NCBI GenBank assembly: GCA_016630905.1
Contig: WBMQ01000002.1
Coordinates: 992,001-1,056,000 of the forward strand
Source of the DNA: Capillidium heterosporum
Taxonomy: Eukaryota; Entomophthoromycota; Entomophthoromycetes; Entomophthorales; Capillidiaceae
Reading direction: 5' to 3'
DNA: 64,000 nt
Of this stretch, positions 36,500 through 48,060 are shown piece by piece. The notes beneath the pieces are model-generated. The model did not search any database. It saw nothing but the letters and a program-made list of their open reading frames with translations, and was not told the DNA's origin. Positions within the stretch are counted from its first letter, which is position 1. Every line of letters begins with the position of its first letter. Made by a program: the position numbers and the translations under genes.

Positions 36500-38857
36500 C
36501 TCTACTTTGTACCTCTTGAAAATTTTGGATATAAGAGATTTTTGTAGCGTCGATTCCAGGTATTTATGGCTGCCTTGACACTTGAAGATCAAACCTAGTA
36601 CTGCTAAATCCCTTTTGGCGTCACCTGATTTTATTTCATTGATGGAAGCAGAATTTTACCCACGCTAGTTTACGCTTTCTTGATAGAATTATTTTAAAGT
36701 TGACAAATTGGGATCTTCGCCATCTGATCTATGAAAGTTTAGGTTAATTTCAACCACACATTAGGTTGGGATGTAAAACCTGTCCAATAATTTGGTGTTT
36801 GGTGGGGTAAATCTGATGGAAACAGGATAGTGTGGGTTCAGCTTAAAATTATTGGATCATTTGGATGAAGAAGTTTTATAGGAAAGCAAACCAATTTAGC
36901 AGATGGTGGTTGGACAGAATTTTGGCAAAGCTGGTGATGGGTGGGTGTTTTGCTACTAATGGGATTTAAAGTTACAGGCAAAATGATAGCCTAGTCCAAA
37001 TAGTAAAGGCGATTTTACAAATATTGGATTGTATCATAAGAAATTGAAAGCCTAATCTTCCTTTTGAATTCGAGTGTATATATAGAGTTGAGAAGAAAAT
37101 ATAAGCCTACCAAATAGATATTCATTCTTTTCTATCTATTGTAGCCTTATGTCCTTGAGAAAACTGAATACGAACAGTCGATAGAAGCATATAATTGTTA
37201 CTAATTTTAGTGCTCACAAATTCTTTAATATGATTAATTAATTAATTGCATAGCTACATATACTTCAAATTTAGAGTCGATCAAGCCTTTGATATAAGGT
37301 TCATAAATAGGTAGTCATCACTCCTTAACATCAATCTCAATAAACTCAGTCCATTTCTCCAGGCAGGCGTCTCCTCGATTTAAAACTTTGTTCCTTTGAA
37401 CTCAAAGCCTTTGCTCGGAGGAGGAGCTCCTTTCCCTTTCATTAGTACTGTTTGGGATGTCAATATATTTGTAATAGAAAAGGAGATTAAGATTTAATCA
37501 TTCTAAATCGACACATACATTTTCGGTGACCTATACTTTTATTATGAAAGCCTGGTAGGTTGCTATGAGCTGTTTCAAGTTGATTTAATAGTGGAATAGA
37601 AGCTGGCATTGGAAAGAATGTAGCAACTTTTAACCGTATATGTGCCCTTGATGACAACTATGTGCCTGGATGTATCTATAAATATATTGTTCTTTGTATT
37701 TATAGATCATAGTACATTATCGCGGCCACGAATTCTTCTGATGCAAGAGATTTAAAAGAACATAGGTTTCGTTGTCATCAGATTGATTACGACAACATGG
37801 CTATGCCTGTATTCTTTAAAAAGGTTTGCTACCCAAGCTTTGCTAGTGTTACGGCCATCAAGTTCGGCATTACACAGTTGTAATAATGTTATTTATATCG
37901 CTTTTCCAAGCTTTACCCAAATCAATTGAGAGGACTTTAGCAATATACGCTGAACCATATAAATTCAAACGCCTTATAAATTGTTGAAGGAGCTGTTGAA
38001 AGAATTGCTATACGCGTATTATTAGAACCTTATCAAATTCTAATAATAAGTTCTAGCACATCTATTTTTAGTCCACTACTCAGCTCCCAAGATTCCAAAG
38101 GTAATATCAATAGCCCAAAGCGGTGAGGACTTTCATTGCTGGGCCAATTCGCAAGGAACTAGCAACAAGCACACCAGCAACTGATTGAAATTTGATGGAA
38201 TGAGGCTGCTGATGCTAGACAGGACGGGTGTTTATATACAATTTCCGTCCAGAACATCGTTCGAAACCCTATAAGTCCAATAAATGAGTGTCTGCCCTTA
38301 TCTGTGCAACCTCAATTATGAATGGGTTGCTTTAGTTAGGAACGAATGGCAGCGTGCATTCGAGTAATAACATATCGAAATTTGATAATGGGAAATTAAC
38401 AATTTATGGTGCAAAATTCAATAAATGAACGGTTCGCAAAATCCACCAAGTCCCGAACACTGAAAACAACCACCAATCATTTGTGGGAATGAGTTAGTTT
38501 AAGTGGCAGATTGCCCTATGATTCGTCTAAAAGGAAATGGCCACTAACCACTATTAATATTGTACGGAGTAATAGACCCAAATCTTGGAAAATATAATTT
38601 TCATAGTTATTCTTGACTTTTAGTTGCCACAAGTCCACCGTAGAATAAATAGCTCGGCTGCAAAAGATAGAAAGGAAATCAAGAATATAAAGTTATTTTT
38701 AATTTATGGGTAATAACTAAATCCCAAAGGTATTAAAGGGAATGGGACCTGCTTTGGCTTTGTCTTTTACTTAAGCTTCATTTTAATTCATTACCACCTC
38801 TTATTTCAACTAATTTATATATAATTAATCGCGAGCTTCAATTAAAAGTTAGTTAAG
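36500..38857. other. 2.36 kb divergent intergenic region
   Basis: AT-rich DNA between the divergent ACAD8-like gene and the surface repeat protein. No open frame above about 60 codons and no domain-like translation was found in the central part. The TATA element at 38816-38824 belongs to the downstream gene. A TTAATTAATTAATT run occurs near 37233. Confidence 0.45.
38816..38824 (+). promoter_or_regulatory. TATA box of the surface repeat-protein gene
   Basis: TATATATAA lies 34 bases before the ATG at 38858, in a stretch with no other start codon. The position implies a very short 5' leader. A strong TATA and the C-rich codon bias of the gene are both consistent with high expression. Confidence 0.45.
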
Positions 38858-40695
38858 ATGCTTAAGTTTACCCCAGTTACCCTCGCCATCCTGTTCGCCC
38901 TCACCGCCAACGCCGACTACGCTGTTGAGAAGCCTTCCAGCTCCATCAGCGTTCCTAGCTACCCAGTAGTCAGCTCAACTACTCCCGTAGTCCCTAGCTA
39001 CCCCGTCGTTTCTTCGACCAGTGTAGTTTCGTCGACTACTCCCGTAGTTCCTAGCTACCCTGTTGAGTCTTCTTCGGTCAGTGTACCCAGCTACCCAGTA
39101 GTTTCTACTACCGTTGATGTACCCAGCTACCCCGTCTCTTCCTCCTCCGCTACTGAGGATTGTGAAGAGCCCAGTAGCCCCGTCAGCTACCCTGAAGACG
39201 ACTGTGAGGATGTACCTACCCCCTCCGGTACCTACCCCACCAAGCCCGTCGAATCAGACTGCGAGACTACCGAAACCGTCACTGATCCCGACTGCACTGA
39301 GACTCCCGTAGTCCCTAGCTACCCCGTCGTTTCTTCGACTCCTGTAGTCCCCAGCTACCCAGTTGTCTCCACCACCGTTGACATCCCTAGCTACCCTGTC
39401 GTTTCTTCTACCCCCGTAGTTCCCAGCTACCCAGTTGAGCCTTCTACCCCTGTAGTCCCCAGCTACCCTGTCGTCTCCACCACTGTTGACGTTCCCAGCT
39501 ACCCCGTCGAATCCGACTGCGAAACTACTGAGACTGTCACTGAGACTGACTGCGAGACTCCTGTAGTCCCCAGCTACCCCGTCGTTCCTTCTACTCCCGT
39601 AGTCCCTAGCTACCCTGTCGTCTCCACCACTGTTGACGTCCCCTAGCTACCCTGTAGTCTCCTCTACTCCCGTAGTTCCCAGCTACCCTGTAGTCCCTAG
39701 CTACCCAGTCGAGCCTTCAACTCCTGTAGTTCCCAGCTACCCCGTAGTTCCTTCTACTCCCGTAGTCCCTAGCTACCCTGTCGTCTCCACCACTGTTGAT
39801 GTCCCCAGCTACCCAGTAGTTTCCTCTACCCCTGTAGTCCCCAGCTACCCTGTTGTCTCCACCACTGTTGGCGTCCCCAGCTATCCCGTCGAATCCGACT
39901 GTGAAACCACCGAGTACGTAACTGAATCCGACTGCGAAACTCCCGTCGTCCCCACCTACCCCGTAGTTTCCACCACCGTCGATGTCCCCAGCTACCCTGC
40001 CACCTCCGACTGCGATGATATCGTCATCACTGTCACTGAGTGCGATGAGGAGACCCCTGTTCCCTCCTCCTCTTACGTTGTACCCTCTGAATCCGGTTAC
40101 CCCGTATCCAGCACTTCGGTCATCGTCTCCTCCACCGATGTCGTCAGCTCCACCTCCGTCATTGTTTCCTCCACTGATGTTGTTAGCTCCACCTCCGTCA
40201 TTGTTTCTTCCACTGACGTTGTCAGCTCTACCACTGTAGTTTCTTCCACCTCCATCCCTAGCTCGACTACCGTAATCTCTTCTACCTCGGTTCCTAGCTC
40301 CACCTCCATCCCCAGCTCTACCTCAGTTCCTAGCTCTACCTCAGTCCCCAGCTCTACTTCGATCCCCTAGCTCCACCTCGGTTCCTAGCTCCACCTCCAT
40401 CCCCAGCTCTACCACCGTACATAGCTCAACCTCGATCACTCCCGAGCCCAGTGATGATCCTACCAAGGATCCCACCAACCCCGAGAGCCCTCAGTACTCG
40501 CCCCGTAACCGCAAGATTGGTGCTCCCTGCACTGCTGCCGGTGAGACCCCTACTGCCTGCACTACCTTAGATGACTCCACCTTCGTTTTGGAGTGCAAGA
40601 ACGGTGTCTATGTCAAGGGTGAAAACTGCGTCACTGGAAAGACCTGCTACCACTTCCCTATGCGCAACGGCGCCTTCTGCACCCCCAAGGAATAA
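38858..40695 (+). CDS. Secreted Val/Pro/Ser/Thr-rich repeat protein with cysteine-rich CBM19-like C-terminus; two +1 frame offsets
   Basis: A signal peptide (MLKFTPVTLAILFALTANA) opens a protein dominated by VVPSYPVVSSTP-type repeats, with islands such as ESDCETTETVT, then a Ser/Thr stretch (SSTSVPSSTS). The last 60 residues hold six cysteines (GAPCTAAGETPTAC, FVLECKNGVYVKGENC, GKTCYHF, AFCTPKE), resembling chitin-binding CBM19 modules of fungal wall proteins. The natural role would be a heavily O-glycosylated spore- or hyphal-wall protein. Three successive frames are used: 38858-39646, about 39636-40370, and about 40366-40695. Both switches coincide with CCCCTAGC where sister repeats have CCCTAGC, so each looks like one extra C (39640-39643 and 40364-40367). 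Corrected by context the length is about 611 residues; read literally the product is 262 residues and lacks the cysteine domain. Codons are much more C-ending than in neighbours. Confidence 0.8.
38949..40425 (+). repeat. Coding minisatellite
   Basis: DNA repeats built on GT(A/C)GT(C/T)CC(C/T)AGCTACCC, spaced mostly 30-36 bases, run to about 39900. From about 40100 a second array uses shorter units around TCCTCCACCGATGTCGTCAGC and then AGCTC(C/T)ACCTC. Unit order is mixed (valine-, proline- or threonine-ending variants), as expected from unequal exchange. Both single-base frame offsets of the gene lie inside this array. Confidence 0.85.
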
Positions 40696-41717
40696 GTTTG
40701 TTTGTAACGTAACGACATAAATTGCGGGTCCCCTAAATTAATTTTATTCTTTTTAGCTGTTCATAAAGATACCAAAATCTTCGTACTTGCCTTATTTATT
40801 ATACTTTTGGTATGTATGACTGCTTATTATAAACGCTATTTCGACATATTTTTATACAATAGTATTTATTTACATTAGTTATTGTAGACGTAACGATACA
40901 GGTATACATCTTGCAGTATAGTCTAATGACATTTCAGAACATCAAGTTTAGATGCTTACTAATCTAGTTCCAAAATACATATTTTAGATCGACCTTTTCC
41001 ACCTCAGTTCCTAAATTTTGAGATTGTGCACCAGAAAATCTAATTTTCCGCCAGTAAATTTGCAACATACAAATGATTGGTCTTATTAAAGTCATGTGTC
41101 AAGCAATAAATTGGTTCGCTTCTTCTCAATATCAATAGAAAAATTCAGTTCTGACTAAAAATCTAGATTGCTTCTACGAAAGATAGGTAGAAATAGTATG
41201 GGGTAGGACTGCCCTTGCCTTTTTTGTAGTGCTACGATATTGGATAGCAAAAGTAAAACGTATGTTTTTGCTATTAGTAGGATATAAAGTTTTTAATGTT
41301 CGTCTAAAATTCTGTCCATTAACTGGATCCCTATAATAAATTATCTTATTTAAAGTATGGCTGTAGGCTATGGTACTATATAGTTACCCACTCTACTTTA
41401 AAAATATAGTTTTTGAAATATAATTCCTAAACTCAGCCTACATCTTTATAGAATTTAGAAAAGACCAAGATATTGGAAATATAATAGTAGTTCAAAGCAT
41501 TGTGTAAATTAATTAATACGATAGTTTACTACAACGGTTACATTAGCTATTGGAATTACGACAAAGCCTCCAAAGGTTAGAGACACTGAATACGCTAAGG
41601 CAGTGACGTGTAAACTTAAGGGCGATTAGTTCGAGCCGGGTAAATGTGGCGGTTTTTTATCCTGCGAACAAGGTGGTATTTGTACAGCAGACCAGCTAGA
41701 TCCTAAAAGATACAAAG
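40696..41717. other. Convergent intergenic region
   Basis: About 1 kb of AT-rich DNA between converging 3' ends. I see no open frame with recognisable features and no RNA gene. A GTTCGAGCC stretch at 41632-41640 resembles a tRNA B box but has no matching arms. Confidence 0.5.
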
Positions 41718-43039
41718 TTAAGCTAAATTTGGGTTAGGTAAAGATACTTTAAGGAGGATAAACAGGCATCCACCGGCCAAGGATCGTAGAAGCGTGTACG
41801 GCAACAATTTAGAACGTAGGGCAGCTGGCAAGAAGAACTGTAGAATGTTGCCGGACATTGAAGATATAGCGGGTAGTAGAAGGGCTCCCACCACCTTGCG
41901 GGTGATGTCATGGTTCCCAATGATTATCTGGGCACGGCCGTCGTTGTGGACGTGGGCATTCCCTTCCTGGAAGTCGTCATCTTCATTGCGATCTCCATGC
42001 ACACGTTCGTTTTCGTTGTTCTGGATGAAGTTCTGGGCAAAACGGTTAGCGACCGTCTGTCCTAAGATTTTGACCGTCACATGCTGCTTCGCCGCGTTGT
42101 AGAACATACTGTAAAAGTTAGCTGGAGAAAGAATTTAGAATATACCGCAACCAGGGCAATGAGGCGATGAGGAGGGAGGGGTTGGGTGGCCACGTGAACT
42201 TTATATTATCGTTACCCAGGACCAATAGTGGGACAACCGGTAAAAAAGCATCGAAAGCCCGGAAGCGGGAGGCGATAAGCACCCATGGAACCAAAGGTAA
42301 ACCAGCCTTATTTAAATGAGGTCAGCAATAGTCATAAAATTGGATGGGTTATTACCCATGCTCTCCATCCCCAAGGCTGGGGACTGCCAAGAATTTCCTC
42401 ACCCAAATCATTGCCACATACGGTCAGTACTGCATATGCTCTAAATCAAGTCAATATAAATAGGTACCATACACCTTACCCGTAAGTTGTTGATGATACA
42501 ATTATTGAAGAAGTTAAACCCATCAAAGTTATGTAAGGTACAGTTGCTTGTACAAGGCCGTCGACCCTCGAAAATATATCGACAAAGTAGGAGTGAGGGT
42601 CAGATAGCTTATATATAGAGTTGCACTGCGGGCACCTCACCTATCTCGATTTAGAATAAATTTGTTGAAAAAGTACCTTCTTATGGGCCGAGCCTTTCTG
42701 AATCTCATTTATCCATGTTAAGAGGCAAGCTTCGTGGGCTATCAAAGAGCAGGGACATGCCTTAACCCAAACCAACTCATTGGTGTCGGTATCATCGCCA
42801 AAGCAAATCCAACACTGCCTATTTTTATCTTCAATCAAAGTTGCGGTACCTAAACTTAAATCGGGCATATCTTGACTAGTTGAAGTCGAAGTTTGCTGGC
42901 AAATTTCTGGGAAACTACCAGGGCTCAAACTTGTCATGGTAGGTGGGGATAGATAAGGCGAATTTAAAGCTGAGGTTGAAGCTTGAATTTCATTGCTACC
43001 TACAAGTTGAATTAATTGGGGCGTGAATGGTGCACTCAT
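41718..43039 (-). CDS. MARCH5-like RING-CH (RINGv) E3 ubiquitin ligase, membrane
   Basis: Five exons (43039-42677, 42640-42480, 42440-42356, 42306-42146, 42108-41718) sum to 1,161 bases, 386 residues, all in phase. The RING-CH domain from about residue 76 has all ligands: CWIC, then ACPC, then H-x-x-C in AHEAC, then CPQC. The Cys-His order in ligands four and five marks the RING-CH type. The rest alternates hydrophobic segments (VPYITLMGLTSSIIVSS, AGLPLVPWVLIASRF, LPVVPLLVLG, VVGALLLPAISSMSGN) resembling animal MARCH5 (MITOL), an outer mitochondrial membrane ligase controlling dynamics and protein turnover. Residues 1-70 are Ser/Thr-rich and probably disordered. ATG 43039 is the first in-frame ATG; the frame extends a few non-ATG codons upstream. 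Confidence 0.82.
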
Positions 43040-44428
43040 TGTTGACAAGTCTTAGTTAATAGTTGAGGTATCGATATTGGAAATGGGGAAAGCTTGTAGA
43101 AAATCAAAAGATAAAAGTTTAACTATTTTAGCGGATTGATAGTCCAAGATCTTGTTGGGTATAGTCACTTCTTTACTAAACTTACTACAAATTGGTAGTC
43201 GATGGAAAAAAAGAAATAGAAACTTTTAAATAGAAACTTCTAAGGAAACTCTTTCAATACGTAGTTTCGCTTCACTATGGGATGTCTGTTATCAAGATGG
43301 ATGAAGTCTTCAGATTAGTAACAGCTTTTGGCACTGAGATACGCTTTATTATCAAAAAATGAACTTCTATGTGGAAATAAATTCCTACAGGGTTGTGGTT
43401 GTCATCAGTTGAATTAAACTTGACAAATCTGGCTACTCAAAATGCTAGTTACTCCGGAATTGATTGGATGACTAAAGCTTAGGAAGATGTTGGAATTTCA
43501 ACCCACAATTCCGATCTGATTTTGACTTGTAGCATCATCCAACGATATAATGCCTTAAAAAGCGTATATACAATAGCTTATAAAATGGTATGCAAGGAAA
43601 GACATAATATATAGCTTTGATATATGTTTCTCTCAAAGGTGTTTGTCCCTATAAGCAGATATAGCAATGGCAGCTAGGATACAAAAGGGAAGTGGTTTAA
43701 TTTAGATCAGCAGGTTTGCTACTCCCTAGCTATATTTTAAGCCTTATTATTCTAATCATGAGGTACCAGCACAAAGAGAAGGTTTCAGTAAAGGCTCCAT
43801 AGCAGCATGGTAGTGGAGCAAAGTCAATAAATAAGCGGCTTATGGCTATTTATTCGCACTTTAGTTTTCAATAAGAGCAGTTCTGATGGTACATATACTT
43901 CATGCTAATAAATCGGTATATAGTTCTAAGCAGTCGATACATATAAGTGTATGTCGTTACTATAAAATACATTTAGTGGAGTTTTTAAACGACTCTGGTA
44001 GTATATATGCTTTGATCATTTTAGAATACAAATAAAAGCGTAAAGTTTAGCATTGTATCCAACTTTGAAATAGTAAGGCATATATAGGATACTGACATCA
44101 TCGAAATAGGACCTCAAATCATAGTTTCCAAGGCAAAGAATGATGTAGATCAGTGGTCTTCAACCTGTGAATAGTTCCACATGTTGTGAGTAGGGCAAGA
44201 GTTTTACATATAGCTTTAAATATACAAAATACTACGCATTATGGGTAAGGGCTCAAAAAGGCTGAATGCCATTGGTGTAAATACTAAAAAGAAATCCAAA
44301 AAATAAGTAGTTTACATACACTACTATCTAAATATACTCATATAGCACGATTGTACCTGTTAATAGTTGTACTTTACTTGGGAAAAGCAAAGGGGTTAAT
44401 AATAAGAGAAAACATACATGACCAAACT
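43040..44428. other. 1.4 kb intergenic region
   Basis: AT-rich DNA between two minus-strand genes. A 21-codon plus-strand frame at 44241-44306 (MGKGSKRLNAIGVNTKKKSK..) is strongly basic but too short to call. Nothing else is coding-like. Confidence 0.4.
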
Positions 44429-45884
44429 TTAGGCTTTGTTCTTGCCGAGGTGAGCCTTGAACGCAATGACAAGTAAATTTTTAGCCCGGCGGGGTATGTA
44501 ATACTCCATGTGGGCACCGTTACAGGTATAAGCCATAGAGAAGTTATGGGCAGGACAAAACAACAATACACTGCCACCGAAACCGGGCCACCCGTAGAAT
44601 TGGTACTCGTCGCCCAATTCATCGATCGTAAACACTCCGTAACCACCTCGGCACATGGTGGTGTTAATGCGCATAATCTGGCATAATGCATCTTCATGCC
44701 CACCTAAAGCAAGTTCGACGATAGCTGGGTTCAACAACTTGGTTGCACCCAACTTACCTTGATTGGATAGGTAAGCTCCCAATTTAGCAAGCTAATATTG
44801 TAAACAGGTTAGTGATGGTAGAGGCGAATCAATTACTGATTTGGCGTTGGTATGTAAGTTGGAACTAGGGATTTCACAATCCCAGACGTCGGGAGAGTTA
44901 GGGAAATCCTTCCTCTGGCTGACTTTGAACGCGCCGAGCTGCTTGACGTGCTTGTTGCCGATCATCTCTCCCAATTTGAACCCTTCGGGCATACGGTTCC
45001 CACTTAAGAATCGGGGTAAAAATACAGCAAATAAAGTGTCGATCAGTGGGGTGCTGTACCACCAGGCTCTTCGTTCTTTGAGATCATTGGTAGTGTCCTT
45101 GAGGTCGGGTAGCCCGAGGTAAAATTCGACATCAGCCGTAGGGTTAAGTTCCTCGATGTAAAATTTACCGAGGGTACGATGATTAGGATCTACCCGACGA
45201 ACGACTTCGTTTAATATGAAGCCCCTAGTGAACCCATGGTAAGCTCGTAACCGCTCACCATCAAAGATGTGCTTCTGATTGGCCAGGCACTGTGCCATCA
45301 AATCCAAATCGTACTTGGCTTCCAGTGGGGGCTGGACGTCGAAGTAAGCGAGGCCAGCTTGATGTTTGAGGACGTCCTCAATAGTTACATTTTCTTTACC
45401 ATGCTGTCCAAATTCGGGCCAGATTTCACTTACTTTTGTACTGTAGGTTAACTGACCACGTTCTACAAGTAGAGCAATTACTAGTGCTACCTATTAAGCA
45501 TTTTAATTTTGCTATTTGAATAGTCATTAAACTTACTATATTCTTACTAACGGAAGCTACCTGTTGAATGGTCGATTCATCATAAGGCTTTTTCTCTTTG
45601 TAGTTGCTGTAGCCACCGTACAATTCAACAACCTTCTCTTCTCCCGAATATACCACGAATGAGGCACCTACCTCATCACCATCGTCGAAATGTTTTTGGA
45701 ATTGAGGTACCACGTCACTAAATTCATCCTTCAAGGTTTTGATTTTGATAGGGTACTTGGGTCGTCCTAATCCAAGGATTCGATAGATCATTGAGTCGAA
45801 TGGGCCGGTAGTCAGCAGCCTGTAGCTTAAAATACTAGCTACCGTAGCTGAAGTAATCAATAGTTTTCGGTTCAGGTCAGACAT
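44429..45884 (-). CDS. LACTB/class C beta-lactamase-like serine hydrolase
   Basis: Three exons (45884-45537, 45490-44837, 44791-44429) give 454 residues with introns of 46 and 45 bases. The fold is that of the serine beta-lactamase/LACT family in eukaryotes, such as nematode lact genes, which are esterases or peptidases of poorly known substrate rather than antibiotic-resistance enzymes. The nucleophile motif SVSK is at about 111-114. The second motif is the Tyr-x-Gly in AYHGFTRGF. A GWPGFGGS segment occupies the place of the usual HTG/KTG. Supporting motifs are VGASFVVYSGEEKVVELYGG and LKHQAGL. The N-terminus has a short hydrophobic stretch (LLITSATVASILSYRLL) that may be a membrane anchor. 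The start ATG 45884 opens directly into it. Substrate unknown. Confidence 0.85.
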
Positions 45885-46614
45885 TGTAAAGTGACTTCTT
45901 TTATGAAGCTGGTGAATTTGGGTTTAGTTGAGCTTTTTATAGTTTACGGATTGATTCCAAGACAGGGTTTAAGGAGGATTTCGGGTCTTATTTTGACAAA
46001 GTGTGAGCTGGGTGACGATTTATTGGGATTTCGCTTTTATTGAAAGGAAGCTTAGTGTCGGCTTGAATAGTGTAGAAGTATTTTCATACAAGTTAAGCTT
46101 AGGATGTTGATATACGCCACATAGCCGATTTTAAAAGCAATTGTCTGCTATAGTAGAGTCGGAATAAGACGAATCCTTTATACTAGAATCATGAGCCATC
46201 TTTCAATTCCATAGAAAGGGAAAGGTAATAGTATTGATATGAATGATGGCTGAGTATAGTAAATGGTTTGTTGGGTTGCTACGTTATGTTGGAGGCATAT
46301 TGATTGATTAAACTTGATTTATATCGTATATCTTAAAAGTATAGAAAGGTAAATACATTCCCGTTGCCAAAAGGATGATAAAAACGGAGCCAAAGTCCAT
46401 AGCTAAATATACAAGGGTATTGAATAACAACTAATAGAATTGTATTTCTATTATATCACGCTTTGACTGTAAATTGTCCCTCGAAAATAATTTGTTATTA
46501 CCTAAGCAAACACTTAAACATGTAAAAAGATCGACAATAGGTATTTATGTTTCCTTTACTTGTATGATATAGACTAAATTTGAAATAAAGATGCTAGTTT
46601 TAGTTAACCTAGAT
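45885..46614. other. Intergenic region
   Basis: About 730 AT-rich bases between the start of the serine hydrolase and the 3' end of the hexokinase, both on the minus strand. No gene seen. Confidence 0.5.
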
Positions 46615-48060
46615 TTAGGCAGTGCTAGAAGCAATCATGGAGATGAGAGCAGCACCAATGCCGGAACCATCCTTGGAGATACCGAATTTAACACCCTTGG
46701 CAATTTCAGTGCCTAGTAAATTGGCAACCGTAATGTCTATCCACTCGGAAAAGTAGGGGAAGTGTTCGTAGACCGAACCATCGACACCAACAGTTACACC
46801 AGCCCCGGTTTCCAATAAATCTTTACGTTTAAGCAAGACGGCAGTGGATGCGGTGGCAGCAAATTGGGCAGCACGGTGGCCAACTAATTCAGCAACCTTT
46901 CTCAAAATGACACGGTCCCCAAGAGGTAATGGGGACTCTAATGGGTGCTTAAAGCCCTCCTCAACCACCTTGGCGACATTGTCCATTTCCGGGGTGTTGT
47001 CGGTAAGTAGTGCGGAAAGGTGGGCAGTATCGATACCCCCGATCTCGGAAAATGCCTTGGGAATGCCTTCCTTGGATTGGAAGACGAGTCCATCCTTATG
47101 GAAGTGGGAGATGATGATGCGGAACAGTTCACCGAGGTAGTATCCACTTACTGTCTTTTCAAAGATCTGTTGGTTAGGGTTCCAAGTCAGTTTGTCCATC
47201 TCCTCATCGTAGGCAGTTAAGGGTAGGTGTTGCTTTTTGTTATCGAAAGCACCCCATTCAATATTGATGGCCATTTCTTTGGTGTGGGCGTAAGCGTTTC
47301 CGAGCTTGGTGATGTTCTTGGTGTGCTCAAAATAAGCGGCATTGGTTCCGGTTCCTAGAATGACTCCGATTTGTGAGGTAGGATCATAGTAGCCACTAGT
47401 GACTAGAGTACCAACCGTATCGTTGACCATGGCATTGACCTTGACATTAACGTTGCTCTTGTCCAAGGCGGTCTGTAACATCAAGACGACTTCCTCACCA
47501 ACAACGCCAGGGTTTTCGAATCCTTTAGTCCAGCGTACCAGATGACCACTGTTAATGGAAGTTTGGTTTACTGGGAAGGAGAAAGTGAATCCAAGCTGTA
47601 AAGGATCAGCGGTTTTGACTATGGCCCCTGCGGCAACAAGTTTCTCTAGGAATTGGCCAATGAACCGGGCTATGGTGAGGAACAAAGTTTCACCGTGCTC
47701 TACCAACTGCTCGCTACTGAACTTGAACTTCTCCTGCTGGAGTTCGACCTTCTGATTACCCAACAACTTTACTAGGCAGATGCGACAGTTTGTACCTCCG
47801 AAATCTAAAGCCAAGTAGTTCCCAGTTTCCTCACCAGTTGGGCGTCCAGTTACGTATGCAGGTACCATCAGTAGATCCCCGCCTTTACCCTGAAGCCCCT
47901 TCTCCATCTCAACATGAAATTTGGTGATAAGACCTTTCAAAGCTTCCTGGCTCTGATGGAATTGGTCACTCAGCTTGGTAATCCCGGAAACTTGGGCTTC
48001 ACTCAAGGCATGGGTTGGAAATATGAAATTTTTACTTGGACATAGGGTGTTGGTTGCCAT
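46615..48060 (-). CDS. Hexokinase
   Basis: Single exon, 481 residues from ATG 48060. It phosphorylates glucose or other hexoses with ATP in the cytosol at the entry to glycolysis. Motifs in order are ATP-binding LALDFGGTNCRICLV (83-97), FTFSFPV, the sugar-binding WTKGFE (177-182), catalytic Asp214 in MVNDTVGTL, GVILGTGTNAAY, INIEWGAF, SGYYLGELFR, GVTVGVDGSVYEHFPYF and the C-terminal DGSGIGAALI. Length and motifs are standard. An upstream in-frame ATG at 48120 would add a Lys-rich 20-residue head, but that segment includes a TATATAAAA element 34 bases before ATG 48060, so the shorter start is preferred. No intron is present, unusual here. Fungi often also use hexokinase as a sugar sensor; nothing in this sequence tests that. 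Confidence 0.95.
   Translation of the reverse strand: MATNTLCPSKNFIFPTHALSEAQVSGITKLSDQFHQSQEALKGLITKFHVEMEKGLQGKGGDLLMVPAYVTGRPTGEETGNYLALDFGGTNCRICLVKLLGNQKVELQQEKFKFSSEQLVEHGETLFLTIARFIGQFLEKLVAAGAIVKTADPLQLGFTFSFPVNQTSINSGHLVRWTKGFENPGVVGEEVVLMLQTALDKSNVNVKVNAMVNDTVGTLVTSGYYDPTSQIGVILGTGTNAAYFEHTKNITKLGNAYAHTKEMAINIEWGAFDNKKQHLPLTAYDEEMDKLTWNPNQQIFEKTVSGYYLGELFRIIISHFHKDGLVFQSKEGIPKAFSEIGGIDTAHLSALLTDNTPEMDNVAKVVEEGFKHPLESPLPLGDRVILRKVAELVGHRAAQFAATASTAVLLKRKDLLETGAGVTVGVDGSVYEHFPYFSEWIDITVANLLGTEIAKGVKFGISKDGSGIGAALISMIASSTA

Noticed and set aside
41632-41640. GTTCGAGCC, resembling a tRNA B box
   Set aside because: No matching A box or stems upstream.
44241-44306. 21-codon basic frame MGKGSKRLNAIG...
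   Set aside because: Too short to separate from chance; no family recognised.
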